DNA from: Flavobacteriaceae bacterium UBA3591
GTDB taxonomy: Bacteria > Bacteroidota > Bacteroidia > Flavobacteriales > Flavobacteriaceae
Assembly (NCBI GenBank): GCA_002375695.1
Contig: DFMO01000011.1
Location: forward strand, 260,523-324,522
Length of the DNA stretch: 64,000 bases
Direction of reading: 5' to 3'
Shown here: one piece after another, positions 9,543 through 18,080 of the stretch
Position numbering within the stretch: the first letter of the stretch is position 1
How the letters are laid out: every line of letters begins with the position of its first letter
Translations under genes and position numbers: made by a program
The notes under the pieces: generated by a model
Told to the model about the DNA's origin: nothing
Databases searched by the model: none
The model's input: the letters and a program-made list of their open reading frames with translations, nothing else

Positions 9543-10337
9543 ATGGATTATTTAGACGCCATTATTCTTGGCATTATCCAAGGTTTTACCGAATTTTTAC
9601 CTGTCTCATCCAGCGGTCACCTCGAAATTGGAAAAGCAATTTTAGGAGACACATCGGTGCCCGAAGAAAGTTTACTTTTTACGGTAATCCTTCACTTTGC
9701 CACAGCATTAAGTACAATAGTTGTTTTTAGAAAAGATATAATTGAAATTATTGGTGGACTATTAAAATTTCAATGGAATGACGAAACACAATTTTCAGTA
9801 AAAATAGTTTTGTCCATGCTTCCCGCTGTAGTAATTGGCTTATTGTTTGAATCGGAATTAGAGTCGTTTTTTGGCGGAAGCATTGCATTTGTTGGCGCTA
9901 TGTTAATTGTTACTGCAATTTTACTATGGCTTGCCGATAGAGCCAAAAACACCGGAAAGCCTGTAACAATAAAAGATGCTATTATCATTGGCGTTGCACA
10001 AGCCGTTGCCATGTTGCCCGGTATTTCACGAAGCGGTGCTACTATTTCAACTTCAGTTTTATTGGGAAATGATAAAACTAAGGCCGCAAGATTTTCATTT
10101 TTAATGGTGGTCCCACTTATTTTTGGGAAAATAGCAAAAGACTTGTTAAGTGGCGAAATAACTACGCAAAGCACTAATTTTGGCGTGTTAGGTATAGGTT
10201 TTATTTCGGCATTTATATGCGGACTTATTGCTTGTACTTGGATGATTTCACTAGTTAAAAAAAGTAAACTCCGTTACTTTTCAATCTACTGTATTATAGT
10301 AGGTGTTATTGCAATTGTAGCCAACTTCTATATATAA
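9543..10337 (+). CDS. uppP: Undecaprenyl-diphosphatase (UppP/BacA)
   Basis: 264 residues with seven to eight membrane helices. The two signature stretches are GFTEFLPVSSSGH (residues 14-26) and PGISRSGATIS (near 160), which form the active site that dephosphorylates undecaprenyl diphosphate to recycle the lipid carrier for peptidoglycan and other surface glycans. It follows the DUF3098 gene by two bases and abuts truB with no gap, so translation is probably coupled. Confidence 0.96.
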   Translation: MDYLDAIILGIIQGFTEFLPVSSSGHLEIGKAILGDTSVPEESLLFTVILHFATALSTIVVFRKDIIEIIGGLLKFQWNDETQFSVKIVLSMLPAVVIGLLFESELESFFGGSIAFVGAMLIVTAILLWLADRAKNTGKPVTIKDAIIIGVAQAVAMLPGISRSGATISTSVLLGNDKTKAARFSFLMVVPLIFGKIAKDLLSGEITTQSTNFGVLGIGFISAFICGLIACTWMISLVKKSKLRYFSIYCIIVGVIAIVANFYI

Positions 10338-11027
10338 ATGACAGAAGAAAAATTTAAAGAAGGCCAGGTTATTTTAATTGATAAACCATTAGAATGGACG
10401 TCGTTCCAAGTAGTAAATAAGGTGCGTTGGCTTATTAAAAAAACCTTCGGCATAAAGAAAATTAAAGTGGGTCATGCAGGCACTTTGGACCCTTTGGCCA
10501 CAGGACTTTTAATTATTTGCACAGGAAAATTCACAAAAAAGATAAATACATTTCAAGCGCAGGAAAAAGAATATACTGGTGTTATTACTTTAGGCGCTAC
10601 TACTCCCAGTTACGACCTTGAAACTGAAATTGATCAAAGCTTTGATATTTCAAATATAACTTCGGAAGCGATACACAACGCAACCAAACAATTTATTGGA
10701 GAAATACAGCAACAACCGCCCGTATTTTCGGCTTTAAAAAAAGACGGAAAGCGCTTGTACGAATTTGCTCGAAGTGGCGAAAAAGTTGATATCCCCACAC
10801 GAATGGTAACTATTTCGGAATTTGAAATTACCAAAATTAATTTACCTCACGTACATTTTAGAGTGGCCTGTAGTAAAGGCACCTACATTCGTACGTTGGC
10901 TAATGATTTTGGAAAAGCTTTAAATAATGGAGGACATCTATCGGCACTACGACGCACCAAAATTGGAGCATTTTCGGTAGAAGACGCTGTAGACATTGAA
11001 ACATTTGAAGCATCACTACAACGTTAA
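10338..11027 (+). CDS. truB: tRNA pseudouridine(55) synthase
   Basis: 229 residues. The catalytic aspartate is D51 in the signature GHAGTLDPLATGLL (residues 45-58), which identifies TruB, the enzyme making pseudouridine 55 in the T-loop of tRNAs. It lacks the longer C-terminal PUA extension of E. coli TruB, a common short form in Bacteroidota. The start codon follows directly on the uppP stop, making it the last gene of the ftsX run. Confidence 0.97.
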   Translation: MTEEKFKEGQVILIDKPLEWTSFQVVNKVRWLIKKTFGIKKIKVGHAGTLDPLATGLLIICTGKFTKKINTFQAQEKEYTGVITLGATTPSYDLETEIDQSFDISNITSEAIHNATKQFIGEIQQQPPVFSALKKDGKRLYEFARSGEKVDIPTRMVTISEFEITKINLPHVHFRVACSKGTYIRTLANDFGKALNNGGHLSALRRTKIGAFSVEDAVDIETFEASLQR

Positions 11028-11098
11028 AATATCATTAATTAGGCCTTAATTATACCCTCATATGTGGAATTTTACACAAAATTTCGGTACTTGTACGC

Positions 11099-11821
11099 AT
11101 GGCTTTCAACTATTCATATAGAGCTTTTTTAATTACTTCGCTTCTTTTAGGATGCTTGGTGCTCTTTTTAATTAGTATTAAGCTTTCAAAAAATAAGGTT
11201 GATGACCCCGAAGATAATTACGATGTTGTAATGGCCACGGAAGATTTGGTACTCGAAGAACAGTTGCCTGTTGAAACTTCTGCTGAAAAGGTTAAAATTG
11301 AAACCAACCGCGCCTATAACCAAGCCGATAATTTAATGTCGTCTGTTTCAAATAATGAGCAAAAAGTTTCAAAAGAAACAGAGGGCAAGCTTCAAGAAAT
11401 GATGCAAGCTATTGAAGATTCTAGGAATAGCAAGGGGTCACAAAGCACTAAAATTTCAGCAAAAAAGGAACAAAATTTAGAGCAGTTTTCTAATAGCAAT
11501 ACAAAAGTAAAGGGTACCGCAGTGGTTAAAGGCGGAAATAAAAACACGACAATAAGCTATCGTTTAAAAAACCGAACTGATATCGACCTTCCAAACCCCG
11601 TGTATACTTGTTACGGCCGTGGAAAAGTAGTTATTAATATTGAAGTGAATAATTTGGGCAAGGTTATAAAAAATTCGTACAACAAAAAAGCCTCTACCAC
11701 TACCAATGGATGCTTGATAGATGCTGCATTAGATTACGCTAAACAAGCGCGATTTAGCACCGATGCTTCTAAAGAAAAGCAGTTAGGCTCCATTACTTTT
11801 AATTTCCCAGGGCAAGATTAA
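11099..11821 (+). CDS. TonB-like energy transducer protein
   Basis: 240 residues. One N-terminal membrane anchor (about residues 8-26), a charged, poorly ordered periplasmic linker (about 30-165) and a C-terminal segment with GRGKVVINIEVNNLGKV and a following ALDYAKQARF helix fit the TonB C-terminal fold. Unlike classical TonB the linker is not proline-rich. It has 71 bases to truB and 33 to tag. It could energise outer-membrane receptors such as the one at 18122, but pairing cannot be inferred from sequence. Confidence 0.7.
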   Translation: MAFNYSYRAFLITSLLLGCLVLFLISIKLSKNKVDDPEDNYDVVMATEDLVLEEQLPVETSAEKVKIETNRAYNQADNLMSSVSNNEQKVSKETEGKLQEMMQAIEDSRNSKGSQSTKISAKKEQNLEQFSNSNTKVKGTAVVKGGNKNTTISYRLKNRTDIDLPNPVYTCYGRGKVVINIEVNNLGKVIKNSYNKKASTTTNGCLIDAALDYAKQARFSTDASKEKQLGSITFNFPGQD

Positions 11822-11854
11822 TTTTTATACACAAGCGCAAAATCTGTTAAAATT

Positions 11855-12430
11855 ATGGGTATAAAATCTACTAAAACACGTTGTAAATGGTGTGGCACAA
11901 ACCCGCTCTACGTAAAGTATCACGATGAAGAATGGGGCGTACCGGTAAAAGATGATAAAATTATCTTTGAATTTCTACTTTTAGAAACATTTCAAGCTGG
12001 GCTTAGTTGGATAACGATACTTCGAAAACGCGAAAATTTCAGAATAGCTTTTGACGATTTTGATTATAAAAAAATTGCTGAGTACGACCAATCTAAAATT
12101 AATTCGCTTTTACAAAACGCAGGAATTGTACGCAACAAACTAAAAGTACATGCAGCTGTTACCAATGCTCAAAATTTTATACAAATACAAAATGAATTTG
12201 GGAGTTTTAGCAAGTATATGTGGTCTTTTGTAGACGACAAACCCATTAAAAATTCTTGGAAAACACAGGAAGAAGTTCCTGCCACAACGGCTTTAAGCGA
12301 TAAGCTAAGTAAAGATTTAAAAAAACGGGGATTTAAATTTGTGGGCAGCACGGTGGTTTATGCACACATGCAAGCGGCAGGTATGGTTAACGATCATATT
12401 CGGGATTGTTTTCGTTACAACGAAGTATAA
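11855..12430 (+). CDS. tag: DNA-3-methyladenine glycosylase I
   Basis: 191 residues. The N-terminal CKWCG...YHDEEWGVP block supplies the zinc-binding Cys/His and the active-site glutamate region, and the C-terminal NDHIRDCFR segment supplies the remaining His and Cys zinc ligands known in Tag. It excises 3-methyladenine from alkylated DNA to start base-excision repair. It follows the TonB-like gene by 33 bases and converges on the small TPR-like gene, two bases away. Confidence 0.95.
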   Translation: MGIKSTKTRCKWCGTNPLYVKYHDEEWGVPVKDDKIIFEFLLLETFQAGLSWITILRKRENFRIAFDDFDYKKIAEYDQSKINSLLQNAGIVRNKLKVHAAVTNAQNFIQIQNEFGSFSKYMWSFVDDKPIKNSWKTQEEVPATTALSDKLSKDLKKRGFKFVGSTVVYAHMQAAGMVNDHIRDCFRYNEV

Positions 12431-12432
12431 GA

Positions 12433-12774
12433 TTATTTAACAATTACATCATTCGCCACATTCGATGCAGAAAAAGCAACGGCCTTTAAAGCCATTTTAT
12501 ATTGTTTTTCAAGCTCGGGGTTGTCATCTTCAATTTCAGCATAAAATTTGTTAAACCACAAGACAGATTTGGCGTATTCCCCTTTAAAATAATAGGCCGA
12601 GGCAAGTCTTTTATAAATAAATGGTGTACCATAGCCTTCGCGAACAACTTGTTCGTATACTGTTACAACATCAATTTTACTTGTTGAAGTAGCCTTAGGT
12701 TTAGACTGCGAAAAGGATACGGTACTAATACAAACAACAAAAATAATAGCCAGTAGGTTTTGCTGTATACTCAT
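12433..12774 (-). CDS. Small secreted TPR-like protein
   Basis: 113 residues. A cleavable signal peptide is clear (hydrophobic residues 7-22 ending FSQ). The mature part holds one or two TPR-like helical hairpins, best seen in KRLASAYYFKGEYAKSVLWF. The pattern is reminiscent of the N-terminal TPR part of Bacteroidota OmpA-type proteins, but there is no OmpA domain here, so it is either a free-standing TPR protein or a shortened relative. I cannot assign a function. It converges on tag with two bases between. Confidence 0.6.
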   Translation of the reverse strand: MSIQQNLLAIIFVVCISTVSFSQSKPKATSTSKIDVVTVYEQVVREGYGTPFIYKRLASAYYFKGEYAKSVLWFNKFYAEIEDDNPELEKQYKMALKAVAFSASNVANDVIVK

Positions 12775-12930
12775 TGGGGCGTGGGAAGTTTAAACGTTAA
12801 TTTTAAGCACTTGAATTGCGATACAAAAAAACAAAAAAATATATTATAACAGACAAATTGCTTCACTTTTTATAATTTTTACCGTCAAAACTTACAAACG
12901 CATTAACAAATCGAGCCCTAAATTTAATTT

Positions 12931-13569
12931 TTAAGAAAGCATAGATAAAAATTCATTTCTATCAATTTCTTCAGCACCTAAGCGCTCTAAATGACTATTG
13001 TAGATTTGACAATCAATAAATTTATATCCTTTTTCTATGGAAAGTTGGGCGAGATAATAAAAAGCTATTTTAGAGGCATCGCTAACCAAACTAAACATAC
13101 TTTCGCCACAAAACACTTTTTTATCTGGCAGGTTAACGCCGTATAGTCCGCCAACCAAGGTTTTATTTTCCCAAACTTCAACAGACATGGCATGACCTGC
13201 TTTGTGCAGTTGGATATAAGCCTTTTGCATTTTGTTGGTAATCCAAGTATCGGCCTGCCCTTTTCGCGATACCGAGGCACAATTTTTTATAACTGCAGGG
13301 AAGTTTTGATTAATCGTAATTTGAAATTTTTTGCTTCGTATTGTTTTTCTAAGGCTTTTGGAAACTTTAAACTTTTCAGGAAATAAAACCATTCGTGGGT
13401 TTGGACTCCACCATAAAATAGGCTGATTATTCTCAAACCAAGGAAAGATACCCGAATTGTAAGCTAAAAGTAAACGCTCTGTGGAAAGGTCGCCACCTAT
13501 GGCAAGAAAACCATCCCGCGTCGCCGTAGATGGGTGTGGAAACCAGAGCTTTTCATTTAATAATTGCAT
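12931..13569 (-). CDS. aat: Leucyl/phenylalanyl-tRNA-protein transferase
   Basis: 212 residues, standard length. The motifs LWFPHPSTATRDGFLAIGG near the N-terminus and LWWSPNPRMVLFP (about residues 52-64), followed by a GNAT-like C-terminal half with FCGESMFS, are diagnostic for Aat, which adds Leu or Phe to N-terminal Arg/Lys of proteins as a degradation tag read by ClpS-ClpAP. It lies downstream of the DUF3127 gene, from which it is separated by a strong terminator. Confidence 0.95.
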   Translation of the reverse strand: MQLLNEKLWFPHPSTATRDGFLAIGGDLSTERLLLAYNSGIFPWFENNQPILWWSPNPRMVLFPEKFKVSKSLRKTIRSKKFQITINQNFPAVIKNCASVSRKGQADTWITNKMQKAYIQLHKAGHAMSVEVWENKTLVGGLYGVNLPDKKVFCGESMFSLVSDASKIAFYYLAQLSIEKGYKFIDCQIYNSHLERLGAEEIDRNEFLSMLS

Positions 13570-13602
13570 CGTTCAAAATTCAGAAAATTAAACCTATAAA
13601 AA

Positions 13603-13632
13603 AACCTCGAAGAAATTAATTTCTTCGAGGTT
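13603..13632 (-). terminator. Terminator after the DUF3127 gene
   Basis: A perfect 15+15 base palindrome built on AACCTCGAAGAAATT. On the minus strand it runs into a T7 tract (plus-strand A run at 13598-13604), ending the 13660-14037 transcript before aat. Confidence 0.85.
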
Positions 13633-13659
13633 ATTCTCTAAACAACTATTCGTTTTTGT

Positions 13660-14037
13660 TTAAAAGGGTAAATCGTCGTGCTCTTCTTCATTAAAATCGT
13701 TTGCAGGCTCAAAAGCATCTGCTGGTGGTACAGGCGGCATATCGCCCCCAGATGACGCTGGCGACAAACTTTCAATCCTCCACCCCTGAAGACTGTTAAA
13801 ATATTTGGTTTCCCCTTGTGGATTAACCCACTCACGACCGCGTACATTAATGCTAACTTTTACATCTTGCCCCACTTTATAAGCGTTTAATAAATCTGTT
13901 TTATCTTGTACAAATTCTATTAAAATATGTTGCGGGTATTGTTCTTCTGTCGTTATAACTAACTCACGTTTTCTAAAACCGTTGTTGCCATAGGTTTTAG
14001 TATCATCAATCATTTTTATTTTTCCTTGTAGTTCCAT
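13660..14037 (-). CDS. DUF3127 protein with SSB-like acidic C-terminal tip
   Basis: 125 residues. The first 85 or so fit the DUF3127 family: beta-rich, with KVSINVRGREWVNPQGETKYF resembling an OB-fold single-strand-binding core. A short Pro/Ala/Gly-rich linker follows, and the protein ends EEEHDDLPF. That end matches the tail of the ssb product in this same window (EEDDLPF), the tip by which SSB recruits its partner proteins. A role on single-stranded nucleic acid is inferred from these features; the family has no assigned function. Monocistronic, bounded by a terminator. Confidence 0.85.
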   Translation of the reverse strand: MELQGKIKMIDDTKTYGNNGFRKRELVITTEEQYPQHILIEFVQDKTDLLNAYKVGQDVKVSINVRGREWVNPQGETKYFNSLQGWRIESLSPASSGGDMPPVPPADAFEPANDFNEEEHDDLPF

Positions 14038-14095
14038 TTTTTATTCTTAATTGTAATTATTCTTTTTACTGCTATCTATTTAAAAGACAGTCTTG

Positions 14096-14980
14096 TTATT
14101 TCTGTGTTTCGCTACTTAAAAGAACGGTCATTGCTGCTGTAACATTGCCATTGTCTAAAAAAGTTTTCGCAAAACGGTGGATTCCATCTTCATCTTTTTG
14201 AGCGAGAAGACTTTGTAATTTGTTTGAATGTTCAATAAAGGTATTAATTTCATCTGAATTAGGGAAACTTTCTACATTCCCTAATTTCCCTAAATCGTTA
14301 CCAGTCAAAACATTGCTTAACCTAACCGCTTGCGGGAGTTTATCTACTCCAACACCTAATGTTTGCAAAGGTTTTTCAACCTCAAACAAGCCATCTTTTG
14401 CGCGGCTGTACCAGTTTCCTCCTAAGCGCGAAACCGTATCGATTTTAAAGGGATCAATGCTTTCATTTTCGTCTAAAATACCCTCGTCTATATGAAGTTT
14501 TACAACCTCGCAAATAACAAGATTGCCAGCACCACCTTCGTTGCCCAATGTAATAACATCATTTACTTTACATTCTAATTGAACGGGAGCCTCGGCTACA
14601 CGAGGTGGTTTTATAAGCTCTGAATCTTTTTGCGAGAACCCTGCTTTTGTAAATTCGTTCACTCCTTTTGGGTATTCGGTTGAAGAAAGCGACATTTGAT
14701 AAACCATACTGTAGTTTACAATATTGATTGTTACTTCGGGGACCTCCAAAATATTTTCGTAGGTGTGTTTTGTGGTGTTGTCTCTACCACGACGCGCCGG
14801 GGAAAACACCAAAATTGGCGGATTGGCACTAAAAACATTAAAAAAACTAAAAGGCGAAAGATTAACCTTTCCTTCTTTATCTACCGTACTCGCAAAACAA
14901 ATGGGTCTGGGCGATACCGCCCCAAGCAAATAACCGTGTAATTTTGCTGTTGAGAGTTTATGTGGGTCTAATGATATCAT
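14096..14980 (-). CDS. Flavin reductase family protein (FMN-binding split barrel)
   Basis: 294 residues from the ATG whose last base is 14980. An upstream in-frame start would add 16 residues without similarity to the family, whereas MISLDPHKLS is a typical beginning. The N-terminal 200 residues have the GAVSPRPICFAST and NLSPFSFFNVFSANPPI motifs of the flavin reductase / DIM6 family, which bind FMN and reduce it with NAD(P)H or act with partner oxygenases. The C-terminal 90 residues are helical. The physiological partner is unknown. Confidence 0.85.
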   Translation of the reverse strand: MISLDPHKLSTAKLHGYLLGAVSPRPICFASTVDKEGKVNLSPFSFFNVFSANPPILVFSPARRGRDNTTKHTYENILEVPEVTINIVNYSMVYQMSLSSTEYPKGVNEFTKAGFSQKDSELIKPPRVAEAPVQLECKVNDVITLGNEGGAGNLVICEVVKLHIDEGILDENESIDPFKIDTVSRLGGNWYSRAKDGLFEVEKPLQTLGVGVDKLPQAVRLSNVLTGNDLGKLGNVESFPNSDEINTFIEHSNKLQSLLAQKDEDGIHRFAKTFLDNGNVTAAMTVLLSSETQK

Positions 14981-15097
14981 GGTGGCAAATGTACCCAAAC
15001 ATTCTAGCTTGTAAAAACTTGAATACACAATAATATTAACATATTTGCTTTATATTTAAACTCGCTTGTATGCAGGTTATTTTGAAAAAATAAATTT

Positions 15098-16264
15098 ATG
15101 TTGCGCAACCAATCTGTCTCCCGATGGAGCTTTATTTTAGCATCCTTAATTGTTGTTAGTTTAATTTTATGGAATACTTACATTTTCTTTATTCAGCTAA
15201 AAGAAAATGAACGAGTTAAAATGGAGATATGGGCAGTTGCACAAGAAGAATTGGAGCAGAGTCAAGAAGATGAAGGCAGCCCCATTAGTGAAACAGCGCT
15301 TACAATAATACGTAGTAATAGCACTACGCCTATGATACTGCACACACTAAAAGAGGATGTGTATCAAGGTAGAAATATAGACCCTTCAATACTTGAAGAC
15401 GAAAAGAAAATTAAGAAAAAAATTGAGCAATTTACTTCTGAATATCAACCCTTAGAAATAAAATCTAACGAACAAGTTTTATCGGTTATATATTTTGGAA
15501 ATTCGCCATTAATCAACAAATTAAAATACTATCCTGCAGCGCTAATTTTAATCATTTTTCTTTTCATTTTAGCGATTTATTTGTTTTATAAAACTTCAAA
15601 ATCTGCCGAACAAAACAAATTATGGGCGGGTATGGCCAAAGAAACAGCGCATCAAATAGGCACCCCGCTGTCGTCTCTTGTGGGTTGGACCGAAATTTTA
15701 AAAAGCGAAAATGTAAACCCCGATTATATTTTGGAAATAGAAAAGGATGTTTCGCGATTAGAAATGATTACCGATCGTTTTTCAAAAATTGGATCTGTTC
15801 CAAAATTAGAAAAACACGACTTAGTTGAAGAAACAAAAGCTTCCTTTAATTATTTGCAAAAGCGCAGTTCAAAGCTTATCGATTTTCAATTAAACGTAAC
15901 TAGTCAACCTATTTACGTTAAGCTAAACCCGCAGTTATTTAGCTGGACTATTGAAAATTTGGTAAAAAACGGAATTGACGCCATGAAAGGCAAAGGTGTA
16001 ATTACAATTACTATAACAACAAATTCAAAATTTGCATTACTTACAATTTCCGATACAGGAAAAGGATTGACCAAAAGTGAGTTTAGACGAATTTTCACGC
16101 CCGGATACACTACTAAAAAACGAGGCTGGGGTTTAGGACTTTCCTTGGCAAAAAGAATAATTAATGAATATCACAACGGAAAAATTAAGGTTTTAAAAAG
16201 CGCCCCAAACCAAGGCACTACAATGGAAATAGCCCTAAAATTAGCTAATGAAGATGACCACTAA
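15098..16264 (+). CDS. Membrane sensor histidine kinase
   Basis: 388 residues. Two membrane helices (about 11-32 and 147-167) enclose an extracytoplasmic sensor of about 115 residues. The dimerisation box carries the phospho-acceptor H185 in ETAHQIGTPLSSL, then an HATPase domain with NLVKNGIDAM (N box), DTGKGLT and GWGLGLSLAKRI. No HAMP or receiver domain is present and no response regulator is adjacent, so it is an orphan kinase here. Its 3' end overlaps the next gene by 17 bases, implying co-expression with that small zinc-ribbon membrane protein. Confidence 0.93.
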   Translation: MLRNQSVSRWSFILASLIVVSLILWNTYIFFIQLKENERVKMEIWAVAQEELEQSQEDEGSPISETALTIIRSNSTTPMILHTLKEDVYQGRNIDPSILEDEKKIKKKIEQFTSEYQPLEIKSNEQVLSVIYFGNSPLINKLKYYPAALILIIFLFILAIYLFYKTSKSAEQNKLWAGMAKETAHQIGTPLSSLVGWTEILKSENVNPDYILEIEKDVSRLEMITDRFSKIGSVPKLEKHDLVEETKASFNYLQKRSSKLIDFQLNVTSQPIYVKLNPQLFSWTIENLVKNGIDAMKGKGVITITITTNSKFALLTISDTGKGLTKSEFRRIFTPGYTTKKRGWGLGLSLAKRIINEYHNGKIKVLKSAPNQGTTMEIALKLANEDDH

Positions 16265-16598
16265 AACACATACTTTACATACTGCACGAATAAAAAATAA
16301 TTGCCCTACTTGCTTTGGAAGTGATGGCTTAGAGTTTACATTTTCGCAAGAAGAAAAAGAGACTATTTTTCAGAAAAAAACGGCAAAACAAATAGATGAA
16401 AAGCTGTATTGCCATACGTGTAAAAACCCCATTTACCCAGTTAATTGGACCGAAGATATTGAACGAGTTTACCGTTACAACAAAAAAATAGCGGAAACCA
16501 ATAGAATAGGTCTAAAGATTAAGCCGCTATTATATATTGTAATTTTGCTAGCAATAATTGTTGTAGCAACGGGCGTATATTTCTTATTTAGGCATTAA
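16248..16598 (+). CDS. Zinc-ribbon plus membrane-anchor protein of unknown function
   Basis: 116 residues, or 114 if the second ATG at 16254 is used. Two CxxC knuckles, CPTC (near residue 19) and CHTC (near 55), about 36 residues apart, would form a zinc ribbon; one membrane helix closes the protein (about 92-112). I do not recognise the family. The overlap with the histidine kinase suggests a linked role, perhaps as an accessory or sensor subunit, which is inference only. Its last 11 bases overlap the converging HIT gene. Confidence 0.75.
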   Translation: MKMTTKTHTLHTARIKNNCPTCFGSDGLEFTFSQEEKETIFQKKTAKQIDEKLYCHTCKNPIYPVNWTEDIERVYRYNKKIAETNRIGLKIKPLLYIVILLAIIVVATGVYFLFRH

Positions 16599-16983
16599 TT
16601 GCTTCCGAAACTTTTTGGGCTAAAGCTTCAAACTCATCTTTGGTCATTTCAACCTTTTTTGAAAAGTCCATATCGGCCATACTGTTTAAAGGTATTAAAT
16701 GCACGTGAACATGGGGAACTTCAAGACCAACTGCTGCCATTCCCACACGTTTACATGGAACCGTTTTTTCTAAAGCACGTGCTACTTTTCTAGAAAATTG
16801 CATAAGTTGAAGATACAAGTGTTCGCCCATATCAAAAATTTTATCAATTTCTTCTTTGGGTACACATAAGGTATGCCCTTTAGCATTAGGGTTTATATCT
16901 AAGAATGCAATAAAATTATCGTCTTCAGCAATTTTATAACACGGAATTTCTCCATTGATAATTTGTGTGAATATAGATGCCAT
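16588..16983 (-). CDS. HIT family nucleotide hydrolase
   Basis: 131 residues. The histidine triad HVHVHL at residues 91-96 is complete, with the upstream NPNAKGHTLCVPKE segment that binds the nucleotide. This is the Hint/HinT branch, which hydrolyses adenosine phosphoramidates and acyl-adenylates. It lies two bases after greA on the same strand and is probably co-transcribed with it. Confidence 0.95.
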   Translation of the reverse strand: MASIFTQIINGEIPCYKIAEDDNFIAFLDINPNAKGHTLCVPKEEIDKIFDMGEHLYLQLMQFSRKVARALEKTVPCKRVGMAAVGLEVPHVHVHLIPLNSMADMDFSKKVEMTKDEFEALAQKVSEAINA

Positions 16984-16985
16984 AA

Positions 16986-17462
16986 TTAGTCTCTTGTAAT
17001 TTCTAAAATTTCAAATTTAAGGGTTCCATTTGGCACTTGAATTTCGGCAACTTCACCCTCGCGTTTTCCTAACAATCCTTTTCCGATAGGAGAATCGACA
17101 GAGATTTTCCCACTTTTTAAATCGGCTTCACTTTGGGCAACCAATTTATACTCCATTTCCATGCCGTTGTTTTGGTTTTTTATTTTCACATTTGAATGTA
17201 CCAAAACCTTACTTAAATCTAGTTGCGACTCATCGATTAAACGGGCATTTGCAAGCGTTTCTTCCAATTTAGAAATGCGCATTTCGAGCATACCCTGTGC
17301 CTCTTTGGCTGCATCATATTCGGCATTTTCACTTAAGTCGCCTTTATCGCGTGCTTCGGCAATGGCGTTTGATGCTTTTGGGCGTTCAACATCTCGTAAA
17401 TAATCTACCTCTTCTCTCAGTTTTTTTAATCCTTCGGCAGTATAATATGATACTTTACTCAT
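16986..17462 (-). CDS. greA: Transcript cleavage factor GreA
   Basis: 158 residues from the ATG whose last base is 17462. A longer in-frame extension to 17558 would read through two terminator-like hairpins and gives no family similarity, so MSKVSYYTAEG is taken as the start. The N-terminal coiled coil holds the acidic catalytic tip (GDLSENAEYDAAKEAQ, near 42-57) that stimulates RNA polymerase to cleave backtracked RNA, and the C-terminal FKBP-like domain ends with EILEITRD. It is followed two bases later by the HIT gene. Confidence 0.97.
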   Translation of the reverse strand: MSKVSYYTAEGLKKLREEVDYLRDVERPKASNAIAEARDKGDLSENAEYDAAKEAQGMLEMRISKLEETLANARLIDESQLDLSKVLVHSNVKIKNQNNGMEMEYKLVAQSEADLKSGKISVDSPIGKGLLGKREGEVAEIQVPNGTLKFEILEITRD

Positions 17463-17509
17463 AACTTCATCGTTTTTATATGTAATTAATACATATTCTT
17501 TATATAACA

Positions 17510-17572
17510 AAATCCCGACAACGGCGGGACTCACATTAATTAATTGAAAAAATCCCATACAAAGACGGGATT
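17510..17572 (-). terminator. Two tandem terminator-like hairpins upstream of greA
   Basis: Read on the minus strand: AATCCC...GGGATTTTTTC (17572-17545) and then TCCCG...CGGGATTTTG (17529-17508). Each is a short GGGA/TCCC stem with a T tract. They lie between the divergent lipoprotein start and greA. Stems are only 5-6 pairs, so strength is uncertain. Confidence 0.5.
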
Positions 17573-17642
17573 GTTGACTAACAAATATACTAAAAATTTA
17601 GTTGTTGTGTTATTTGTTGTAATTTCGGCTCAAAATATTATT

Positions 17643-18080
17643 ATGAAAAAAATTGTCTACATCATTATATGCTGTCTCCTGTCGCTTTCTTGTTCAAAAA
17701 ATGACGATCAAAAAGACCGAAACCCTTATTTAACAGATCCTGTTGTAAATTTAAATCTAAATTTAAATCTCCCAGAATACAATCCTTTAAAATTTCCGGG
17801 GAATTATATAATCACATCACAAGGGATTAAAGGTATTGTAGTATTTTGTATAAGCGAAACCCAGTATTTTGCATTCGATTTGTCCGATCCAAACCACGTG
17901 CCTAGCGATTGTTCTAGAATGGAAGTTGAAGGCCCCATTGCAAGCTGCCCTTGCACCAATGACGATAACGAATACAATATTGTGAATTTTGGGAGGCATA
18001 CCACTGCCCCAGACGATAAATACCCAATGCAACAATATCGCGCCGAAAGAAGCGGCAATAACATTTATATAACTAATTAA
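17643..18080 (+). CDS. Small lipoprotein, possibly a degenerate Rieske-like fold
   Basis: 145 residues from the ATG at 17643; the first ATG-less 33 codons of the longer frame are not protein-like. A lipoprotein signal is clear (hydrophobic run ending LSLSC, lipid on C16). The mature part has a Cys-rich block (DCSRMEVEGPIASCPC) and a later His that recall Rieske-type proteins of Bacteroidota, but the canonical CxH/CxxH ligand pairs are not present. I therefore give no iron-sulfur function. Divergent from greA and closed by a strong terminator. Confidence 0.75.
   Translation: MKKIVYIIICCLLSLSCSKNDDQKDRNPYLTDPVVNLNLNLNLPEYNPLKFPGNYIITSQGIKGIVVFCISETQYFAFDLSDPNHVPSDCSRMEVEGPIASCPCTNDDNEYNIVNFGRHTTAPDDKYPMQQYRAERSGNNIYITN

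Noticed and set aside
9770..10174. A 134-codon frame antisense to uppP
   Set aside because: The opposite-strand gene has both UppP signatures and this frame has no recognisable features.
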